Positions 1 to 5,691 of a stretch of DNA of 9,348 bases are shown piece by piece. Origin of the DNA: Balneolales bacterium (GTDB lineage Bacteria > Bacteroidota > Rhodothermia > Balneolales > Natronogracilivirgulaceae). Both the position numbers and the translations under genes were made by a program. The notes beneath the pieces are model-generated. The model was not told the DNA's origin. It ran no database searches and worked only from the letters and a program-made list of their open reading frames with translations. The stretch is taken from contig SKIC01000189.1 of NCBI GenBank assembly GCA_007116685.1, forward strand, positions 1 to 9,348, in the 5' to 3' direction. Every line of letters starts with the position of its first letter. Position 1 is the first letter of the stretch.

Positions 1-318
1 GATAATGGGAATATCCAATGATTCTTTGAGCAAACTAATATGCTCCAGATATTCTTCTGCTTCCAGATTGTGATATTCGTCGGGTTGTGGGAAATAACTC
101 AAAGCCTCTGCGAAACTTTCGCCAGAAGTATTCAGGAAGTGATCAAGGGCTTTATTCTCTCGAGTAATTTGCTCCTCGAAAAGTGAGTACATAACCAAAG
201 CAGAAGCGCCTGCATCCTCCAATTCTTTAGATTTATCTATACTTTTGGAAATGGGAGACGCCGATGGCACCAGGGGATTTTTCAGTGTTAGGCCTAGATA
301 TTTGGTTTCCAGATTCAT
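1..318 (-). CDS. Dihydroorotate dehydrogenase-like flavoprotein (N-terminal part, cut by window edge)
   Basis: The first 106 codons of a gene that runs off the left edge; ATG at 318-316. The protein opens MNLETKYLGLTLKNPLVPSA, which is the start of the FMN-binding TIM-barrel family of class 1 dihydroorotate dehydrogenases and dihydropyrimidine dehydrogenases (first strand, then the 'NPLVxASxP' loop). It continues with 'EDAGASALVMYSLFEEQI', typical of the 'dihydroorotate dehydrogenase-like' proteins that are about 330 residues long and often sit beside nifJ. It follows nifJ by 53 nt on the same strand and is probably co-transcribed with it. The upstream AGGTAG is only a weak ribosome-binding site. 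The catalytic loop and C-terminus are outside the window, so I cannot say whether it is a true PyrD. The PFOR context argues for a different or auxiliary redox role rather than pyrimidine synthesis (inference). Confidence 0.82.
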   Translation of the reverse strand, partial: MNLETKYLGLTLKNPLVPSASPISKSIDKSKELEDAGASALVMYSLFEEQITRENKALDHFLNTSGESFAEALSYFPQPDEYHNLEAEEYLEHISLLKESLDIPII

Positions 319-371
319 AATTCTACCTATGTTTTGAATAATAATTTCTGATTGAAGGTTAGAAATGAGGT

Positions 372-3300
372 TTATTCCTCACTCTCTTCGGTAACCGTTG
401 GAGGCTCATATACAGCCTTGGTTTTTTCGTACACATTCCATTGATCTACAATGTCTTTTTGTGCCTGATCCATAAGTTGTCGGGCAACTTTTGGTTGTGC
501 TTTGGATAGCATCAGATACCTCATTTCATTGTAGGCATAATCTCTGAAGGCCACTTTCGGAGGTTTGGAATCCAATTGGAAAGGGTTTTTACCGGTTTCT
601 TTCAGCGTAGGGTCAAATCTGAATAATGGCCAGTAGCCTGAATCTACCGCAAGTTTTTGTTGCTGCAGACCAAATTTCATATCGTAACCATGTGCGATAC
701 AATGGCTGTAGGCTATGATGATGGAAGGTCCCGGATAACGTTCTGCCTCTATAATGGCTTTCATAGTTTGCATATCGTTTGCGCCCATGGCAATACGTGC
801 AACATAAGCCTGACCGCCGGCAATAGACATTAATCCCAGATCTTTTTTGCCAACTCGTTTTCCTGAGGCTGCAAATTTTGCTATTGCGCCGAGTGGTGTA
901 GCTTTGGAGCACTGACCGCCGGTATTTGAATACACCTCAGTATCCATCACCAAAATGTTGACATCCCTGCCACTGGCAAGAACGTGGTCGAGTCCACCGT
1001 AACCAATATCATACGCCCAACCATCGCCACCAAAAATCCATACGCTTTTCCTGACGAGATAATCTGCTATGCCTTGTAACATTTTAGCATTCTTGCTCTC
1101 ATCTTTTTTGAGAATTTCTTTCAGGCGACCAACTCGTTCCCGTTGTTCAAAAACTCCGGGCTCAGAGGTTTGGTCAGCGTTTAGAATGGCTTGCTTTAGA
1201 TCGGCATCCACAGCGCCATTCATCGAATGTAGAATTTCAGTTGCTTGCTCGGCTAATTTGTCGATAGTAACGCGATAACCCAATCCGAATTCGGCATTGT
1301 CTTCAAACAGCGAGTTTGACCATGCTGGTCCTAAGCCATGTTCGTTAGTTGTATATGGTGTTGTTGGGAGATTACCACCGTAAATAGAAGAACAACCGGT
1401 AGCATTCGCAATCACCATTCTGTCGCCATAAAGCTGGGTAATTAGCTTGATATATGGCGTTTCTCCACAACCTTTACAGGCACCGGAAAACTCAAAAAGT
1501 GGCTGCAAGAATTGTGAGCCTTTTATGGTTTCGGTTTTTAACAGACTGCGATCGTACTCAGGTATCTTTAAGAAGAAATCCCAGTTTTCACGCTCATTTT
1601 CAAGGTGAGGCTCAATATTATCCATATTCAGTGCTTTGCGACCAACTTGCTTGCGGTCTTTGGCAGGACAAACCTCCACACAAAGTTCACAGCCCGTACA
1701 ATCTTCCGGCGAGACCTGAATACTGATTTTGGTATTATCAGGCCATTCTCTGCCTTTGGCATCCATATATTTGAAGGTTTCGGGTGCATCAGCAAGTAAT
1801 TCTCCATCAAAAGCCTTCATTCGAATTACGGCATGCGGACAAACCAACATACACTTACCGCACTGAATACAAATGTCGGGCTCAAGGACCGGTATTTCCT
1901 GAGAAATACCTCGTTTTTCCCAGCAGGTAGTTCCGGTAGGGAAGGTGCCATCGCAAGAAAAAGCACTAACCGGCAGGTCATCACCATTTCCGGCAATAAT
2001 TTCAGCAATAACGTTTTGTACAAATTCAGGCGCTTCTTCAGGAACCGGCCGCCTCATATTGATTTCGGATTGCGCATCAGCAGGAACCTCCAGCTCATAC
2101 AAGTGGGCGATGGTATTATCAACCGCTTTGTAATTACTTTCGAGGATGGCTTCGCCTTTGCTGCCGTAGGTTTTATAGATGCCATCCTTAATTAAACGTA
2201 TGGCTTCCTCTTTCGGCAGAATATCAGAAATGGCGAAAAATGCAGTTTGCATAACCGTATTGATACGATTTCCCATTCCATTTTCACGCGCTACTTTATA
2301 TGCATCTATACACCAAAGCCGTAACTCTTTTTCGATGATTTGGTTTTGCAATTCAAGAGGTAGGTTCTCCCAAACTTTGTCTAACTCAAAAGGAGCATTG
2401 AGCAAGAAAGTGGCTCCGTTTTTTGCATTTTTCAGAATGTTCAATTGCCGTAGAAATTGAAACTGATGACAGGCTACGAAGTTGGCCTTATCAATCAAAT
2501 AGGCTGATTGAATCGGTTTAGGACCGAAGCGCAGGTGAGAAACGGTAGTAGCACCGGATTTTTTGGAATCATAAACAAAGTATCCCTGTGCAAAGTAATC
2601 GGTGTTATCACCAATAATTTTGATAGAATTCTTATTTGCAGAAACCGTCCCATCAGCACCTAAACCATAGAATAAGCCTTGGAAAACACTTTTATCATAT
2701 TCCCAGATTTTATCATTCAAATCCAGACTTTTGTGAGATACATCATCATTGATACCAATGGTGAAATGGTTTTTCGGCTTCTCTCTGGTTAATTCCTCAA
2801 AAATCCTGGCCACCATTGGTGGGGTAAATTCTTTGGATGAAAGTCCATAACGTCCGCCTATTACCCGTGGCTGTTTTTCAAAAGACTTCCAGTTTTCCGT
2901 GGTGTTTTCCGCAAGGGCTGTTATCACATCATTATATAAGGGCTCTCCACTTCCTCCGGGTTCTTTTGTGCGATCTAAAACGGCTATGGATTTTACGGAA
3001 GCGGGAAGAGCTTCAATGATATGCTGCATGGAGAACGGGCGGAATAATCGCACTTTAATCATCCCGATTTTTTTACCATTTGCAACCAGTTTCGTAACTG
3101 TTTCATGAGCAGTCTCCGCACCGGAACCCATCAGTATAATAACGCGCTCTGCCTCAGGATGACCAACATAATCGAATAACTTGTATTGTCTTCCTGTGAG
3201 TTCAGCCAATTTATCCATTTTCTGTTGCACGATATCAGGGCAAGCCTCATAAAAAATATTTCCTGATTCTCTGGCCTGGAAAAAGACATCCGGGTTTTGT

Positions 3301-3956
3301 GCGGTTCCTCTGATTTTTGGGGATTCAGGCATCAAAGCACGTTTTCTGTGCTCGAGTATGGCCTCGTCATTCATCATCTCCAGCATCATTTCTGTAGATA
3401 TTTCATCTACTTTCTGGACTTCGTGAGAGGTTCGGAATCCATCAAAAAAATGAATAAATGGAATTCGGGAATCGAGTGTAGCGGAGTGGGCTACCAAAGC
3501 CATATCCATGGCTTCCTGAACAGAATTAGAGGAAAGCAAGGCGACTCCGGTAACTCTCATGGCCATCACATCGCTATGGTCACCAAAAATGGAGAGTGCG
3601 TGAGTAGCCACAGAACGAGCTGCAACGTGAACAACGGCTGGTGTCAACTCTCCGGCAATTTTGTAGAGATTAGGCATCTTGAGCAACAGACCTTGAGAAG
3701 CTGTGAAGGTTGTCGTAAGTGCACCGGTTTGTAATGCACCGTGCATGGTTCCTGCAGCGCCACCTTCGCTCTGTAATTCAATCACCTCCGGAACAGTACC
3801 CCAGACATTTTTTTTACCTGCCATTGTCCATTCATCCGACCACTCGCCCATAGGGGATGCTGGTGTAATGGGATAAATAGCAATAACTTCGCTTAAACTG
3901 TGTGCTATATAGGCTGCGGCCTGATTGGCATCCAGGGTTACTTTAAGATCTGACAT
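372..3956 (-). CDS. nifJ: Pyruvate:ferredoxin (flavodoxin) oxidoreductase, single-chain
   Basis: Cytoplasmic 1194-residue homodimer-type PFOR; it oxidises pyruvate with CoA to acetyl-CoA and CO2 and passes two electrons to ferredoxin or flavodoxin. The length matches the family (about 1170-1200). Domain I holds the pyruvate-site 'YPITPASPMGEW' (Thr31) and 'AARSVATHALSIFGDHSDVM' (Arg114), in register with Desulfovibrio africanus PFOR. 'KEPGGSGEPLY' (331-341) lies in domain III. The ferredoxin-like domain has two [4Fe-4S] motifs: Cys696/699/702/706 and Cys753/756/759/763. The TPP-proximal cluster ligands are Cys827, Cys830, Cys855 and Cys1086. The TPP site begins GGDGWAYDIG (976-985) and continues through the DTEVYSNTGGQ segment. 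All key residues are present, so it should be active. The ATG at 3956 has a strong GGAGG six bases upstream. It lies 14 nt after the Rrf2 regulator gene, so the two share a transcript. Confidence 0.97.
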   Translation of the reverse strand: MSDLKVTLDANQAAAYIAHSLSEVIAIYPITPASPMGEWSDEWTMAGKKNVWGTVPEVIELQSEGGAAGTMHGALQTGALTTTFTASQGLLLKMPNLYKIAGELTPAVVHVAARSVATHALSIFGDHSDVMAMRVTGVALLSSNSVQEAMDMALVAHSATLDSRIPFIHFFDGFRTSHEVQKVDEISTEMMLEMMNDEAILEHRKRALMPESPKIRGTAQNPDVFFQARESGNIFYEACPDIVQQKMDKLAELTGRQYKLFDYVGHPEAERVIILMGSGAETAHETVTKLVANGKKIGMIKVRLFRPFSMQHIIEALPASVKSIAVLDRTKEPGGSGEPLYNDVITALAENTTENWKSFEKQPRVIGGRYGLSSKEFTPPMVARIFEELTREKPKNHFTIGINDDVSHKSLDLNDKIWEYDKSVFQGLFYGLGADGTVSANKNSIKIIGDNTDYFAQGYFVYDSKKSGATTVSHLRFGPKPIQSAYLIDKANFVACHQFQFLRQLNILKNAKNGATFLLNAPFELDKVWENLPLELQNQIIEKELRLWCIDAYKVARENGMGNRINTVMQTAFFAISDILPKEEAIRLIKDGIYKTYGSKGEAILESNYKAVDNTIAHLYELEVPADAQSEINMRRPVPEEAPEFVQNVIAEIIAGNGDDLPVSAFSCDGTFPTGTTCWEKRGISQEIPVLEPDICIQCGKCMLVCPHAVIRMKAFDGELLADAPETFKYMDAKGREWPDNTKISIQVSPEDCTGCELCVEVCPAKDRKQVGRKALNMDNIEPHLENERENWDFFLKIPEYDRSLLKTETIKGSQFLQPLFEFSGACKGCGETPYIKLITQLYGDRMVIANATGCSSIYGGNLPTTPYTTNEHGLGPAWSNSLFEDNAEFGLGYRVTIDKLAEQATEILHSMNGAVDADLKQAILNADQTSEPGVFEQRERVGRLKEILKKDESKNAKMLQGIADYLVRKSVWIFGGDGWAYDIGYGGLDHVLASGRDVNILVMDTEVYSNTGGQCSKATPLGAIAKFAASGKRVGKKDLGLMSIAGGQAYVARIAMGANDMQTMKAIIEAERYPGPSIIIAYSHCIAHGYDMKFGLQQQKLAVDSGYWPLFRFDPTLKETGKNPFQLDSKPPKVAFRDYAYNEMRYLMLSKAQPKVARQLMDQAQKDIVDQWNVYEKTKAVYEPPTVTEESEE

Positions 3957-3962
3957 AGGTTG

Positions 3963-3967
3963 CCTCC
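3963..3967 (-). promoter_or_regulatory. Ribosome-binding site of nifJ
   Basis: GGAGG on the minus strand ends 6 nt before the nifJ ATG, lying in the 14-nt gap after the Rrf2 stop codon. It fixes the start and gives nifJ independent translation initiation within the shared message. Confidence 0.75.
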
Positions 3968-3970
3968 AAA

Positions 3971-4447
3971 CTATAATGAGTCGTTAAAAACGGTCTTCTC
4001 TGATTCTGCACCCGCACTGCAGGGACTGCATGACTTCGCCATTTGCATCATATCGTTATCAGAGAGTTTTTTTGTTGTAAAAAGTGATTCCATGACATTC
4101 ATCTCCTGACGAAATGAATCATGAATAGGGCAGGAGTGATCAGTGGAGCAATCTTGAAACAGCAAGCCGCATTTTTCAAAAAGCACGTTGCCATCTAATG
4201 CATTGATTACATCCAGAATACTGATTTCGCTGGCGTTTTTTCGTAAGCGATACCCACCACCTTGGCCTTTGTAGGATAAAAGGAGTTCCTTTTTGACGAG
4301 CTGATTCAAGATTTTGCTGAGGAAATGTGCTGGCAAATGTTTCGATATAGCGATTTCCTGCACATCAACAATTGTATTCTTATCAGAATGCTCTGCGATA
4401 TAAAACATGGCTTGTAAGCCGTAACAGCAGGTTGTCGTTAGAAACAT
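3971..4447 (-). CDS. Rrf2-family transcriptional regulator, probably Fe-S binding
   Basis: A 158-residue DNA-binding protein of the Rrf2 family (IscR, NsrR, RirA, CymR). The N-terminal winged helix-turn-helix is clear: 'YGLQAMFYIAEH' (helix 1), 'VQEIAISKHLPAHFLSKILNQLVKKELL' (recognition region, residues 29-56) and the wing 'SYKGQGGGYRLRK' (58-70). Three cysteines follow the dimerisation helix at 93, 100 and 106 (C-X6-C-X5-C), the arrangement that binds a [2Fe-2S] or [4Fe-4S] cluster in IscR, RirA and NsrR. There are further cysteines at 7-8 and a C-terminal CSPC (140-143). It is first in the leftward operon, directly before nifJ, so it likely controls itself and PFOR in response to cluster status, oxygen or nitrosative stress (inference). 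The ATG at 4447 lacks a good ribosome-binding site, but starting at Met14 would remove helix 1. Which effector it senses cannot be read from sequence. Confidence 0.9.
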   Translation of the reverse strand: MFLTTTCCYGLQAMFYIAEHSDKNTIVDVQEIAISKHLPAHFLSKILNQLVKKELLLSYKGQGGGYRLRKNASEISILDVINALDGNVLFEKCGLLFQDCSTDHSCPIHDSFRQEMNVMESLFTTKKLSDNDMMQMAKSCSPCSAGAESEKTVFNDSL

Positions 4448-4473
4448 AGGCTATGAATCTGAATCAAATGCTC

Positions 4474-4543
4474 ACTGCTAATCATCTTGATAAGTGCTTA
4501 AAACATGTATTTTCCATCCATTTTAGCAGTAAATTTGCACTTA
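4474..4543. repeat. Two interleaved inverted repeats upstream of the Rrf2 gene
   Basis: ACTGCTAA (4474-4481) is mirrored by TTAGCAGT (4523-4530), and TAAGTGC (4491-4497) by GCACTTA (4537-4543). They cross rather than nest, so they do not form one simple hairpin. They lie 27-96 bp upstream of the Rrf2 start codon, where an autoregulatory operator would be expected. Short repeats in AT-rich DNA can arise by chance, so this is tentative. Confidence 0.3.
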
Positions 4544-4726
4544 AAAGATATTTAGATAAAAAACTCTAATTAATTTACTAAAAAACTTTGATATCACAAT
4601 TCCAATGAGCAAGAAGATGATTATTTAGACTTTATACAGATAACCCGGGCTGCCACAATGATTGAAGAAGCAGGGTAAATGAGGGTATCAATAAATCAAT
4701 GTGAGCGAAATGTGGGGAATAACTGT

Positions 4727-4781
4727 GCGGCTGTCCGAAGTAGTTTGCTTGGCGTTAACGTTTCGGACAGCCGCGTTTTTT
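4727..4781 (+). terminator. Strong intrinsic terminator with no upstream plus-strand gene
   Basis: A perfect 13-bp GC-rich stem (GCGGCTGTCCGAA at 4727-4739 with TTCGGACAGCCGC at 4762-4774) closes a 22-nt loop and is followed at once by T6 (4776-4781). The T-tract makes it a plus-strand terminator; the minus-strand exit (ACAGTTATT) has no comparable tract. No plus-strand coding gene precedes it back to the Rrf2 start, so it must end a non-coding or leader transcript, insulate the rightward operon, or be a mobile hairpin element. Confidence 0.75.
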
Positions 4782-4867
4782 GTAACAGATTTGTGCTGTC
4801 TACAAACTCGAGGTCTATTTAAATATAAAGCCTTCGCACTAGATCGCTACAGCCCGAAGTTTTATAT

Positions 4868-4879
4868 GAAAGCGCTTTC
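4868..4879. promoter_or_regulatory. LacI/CcpA-type operator palindrome
   Basis: GAAAGCGCTTTC is a perfect 12-bp palindrome with the central CG typical of LacI/GalR-family operators. With its flanks it reads TGAAAGCGCTTTCT, one base from the symmetric form of the Gram-positive cre site (TGAAAGCGCTTTCA). It sits 9 bp upstream of the -35 hexamer of the SDR operon. Binding by a LacI-type regulator is an inference; no such regulator gene is in the window. Confidence 0.5.
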
Positions 4880-4888
4880 TGATTTTTC

Positions 4889-4917
4889 TTGACAATCAAA
4901 TATTTTTGAATTATCGT
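4889..4917 (+). promoter_or_regulatory. Promoter of the SDR-KASIII-SSS-hydrolase-ligase operon
   Basis: TTGACA (4889-4894), a 17-bp spacer and TATCGT (4912-4917, 4 of 6 to TATAAT) fit a sigma-70 promoter. Transcription would start near 4924, giving a leader of about 27 nt before the ATG. The perfect -35 and ideal spacing are the main support. The Bacteroidetes-type TAnnTTTG element is only approximated here (ATCGTTTG). Confidence 0.5.
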
Positions 4918-4938
4918 TTGGTAAATTTCAAACGTTAA
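4911..4938. promoter_or_regulatory. Inverted repeat over the -10 and start site
   Basis: TTATCGTTTG (4911-4920) and CAAACGTTAA (4929-4938) match at 9 of 10 positions across an 8-bp spacer. The repeat covers the -10 hexamer and the predicted start site, a classic place for a repressor operator. A third near-copy of the half-site (TTAACGTTTC, 4755-4764) lies in the loop and right arm of the upstream terminator. Confidence 0.4.
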
Positions 4939-4950
4939 AAATAAAGTGTC

Positions 4951-5691
4951 ATGATGAAATTAGATGGTAAGGTCGCGCTGATTACCGGCGGGGCAGCAGG
5001 AATTGGAAAATCTACCGCAGAAGCTTATCTCAAAGAAGGTGCTAAAGTTGTTATTTGGGATGTTAATATTGAAGCTGGAAAAGCGGTTTCAGAAGAATTG
5101 TCTGTAATAGGGGATTGTGTTTTTGATTCTGTGGATGTTGTAGATTACGATGCGGTATCAGCCGGGATTAAAAAGATTGTAGATCAATTTGGTGCCTTGG
5201 ATATATTGGTAAACAATGCCGGAATCACCATGGACCGCAGCCTTTTGAAAATGGACGTTGCTACCTGGCAGAAGGTGATAGACATCAACCTTACCGGCGT
5301 TTTTAATTGTACACGAGTGGCAGCAGAATATATGGCGGAAGCCAAATCGGGCGTCATTTTGAATGCCAGTTCGGTGGTTGGAATTTATGGCAATTTCGGA
5401 CAGACCAATTATGTGGCAACGAAATCTGGCGTTATTGGCATGACCAAAACCTGGGCGAAGGAATTAGGGCGTAAAGGAATTCGTGTAAATGCCGTTGCTC
5501 CCGGATTCATAGCCACTGAGATGGTTCAAAAGATGCCTGAAAATGTAGTGGAAGGAATCAGCGCTAAAACGCCATTGGGAAGAATGGGTAAGCCTGAGGA
5601 TATTGCAAATGCCTACGTTTTTCTGGCTTCTGATGATGCCGCTTTTATCACCGGGACTACGCTAAGCGTTGATGGAGGACTCACGATTTGA
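4951..5691 (+). CDS. FabG-like short-chain dehydrogenase/reductase, probable 3-hydroxyacyl-CoA dehydrogenase or 3-oxoacyl reductase
   Basis: A 246-residue classical SDR, the normal length for FabG/PhaB enzymes. The cofactor motif TGGAAGIG is at 12-19, NNAG at 88-91, the structural Asn at 113, catalytic Ser141 (NASSVVG), and Tyr154/Lys158 (YVATK); 'PGFIATEM' and the terminal 'SVDGGLTI' are also standard. Asp37 at the end of strand 2 (VVIWDVN) normally selects NAD(H) over NADP(H), unlike the NADPH-dependent biosynthetic FabG; this favours an oxidative, catabolic role (inference). It leads the rightward operon, and its final codons carry the ribosome-binding site of the next gene. The start is ATGATG, so Met1 or Met2 may be used; no clear Shine-Dalgarno is present. 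A FabG-type biosynthetic reductase remains possible. Confidence 0.92.
   Translation: MMKLDGKVALITGGAAGIGKSTAEAYLKEGAKVVIWDVNIEAGKAVSEELSVIGDCVFDSVDVVDYDAVSAGIKKIVDQFGALDILVNNAGITMDRSLLKMDVATWQKVIDINLTGVFNCTRVAAEYMAEAKSGVILNASSVVGIYGNFGQTNYVATKSGVIGMTKTWAKELGRKGIRVNAVAPGFIATEMVQKMPENVVEGISAKTPLGRMGKPEDIANAYVFLASDDAAFITGTTLSVDGGLTI
5674..5678 (+). promoter_or_regulatory. Ribosome-binding site deciding a TTG start
   Basis: GGAGG lies inside the last codons of the SDR gene, 9 nt before TTG at 5688. It supports the TTG as the true start of the KASIII-like gene and implies translational coupling across the TTGA overlap. Confidence 0.7.

Larger units (their letters stand above)
4448..4950. other. 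Divergent intergenic control region
   Basis: 503 bp between the divergent Rrf2/nifJ and SDR operons with no credible protein gene. The left third is AT-rich and must hold the Rrf2 promoter; it contains two interleaved short inverted repeats. The middle holds a plus-strand intrinsic terminator (4727-4781). The right end holds a LacI/cre-like palindrome (4868-4879), a sigma-70-type promoter (4889-4917) and an inverted repeat over the -10 and start site (4911-4938). I see nothing recognisable in 4560-4720 or 4782-4860 apart from weak hairpins, and no known riboswitch core. Confidence 0.8.

Noticed and set aside
366..381. TGAGG/CCTCA hairpin over the nifJ stop codon
   Set aside because: A 5-bp stem without a T-tract; too weak to call a terminator, and the next gene on the strand is only 53 nt away.
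3297..3734. 145-codon open frame on the plus strand inside nifJ
   Set aside because: It is antisense to a strongly conserved gene and has Cys/His/Ser-rich composition typical of a shadow frame.
4658..4678. Six-codon ATG frame that could be a leader peptide
   Set aside because: No ribosome-binding site, no run of regulatory codons and no antiterminator pairing that I can see with the downstream hairpin.
4701..4892. 63-codon GTG-start open frame in the intergenic region
   Set aside because: It reads through the terminator hairpin, has no ribosome-binding site and shows no protein-like composition.
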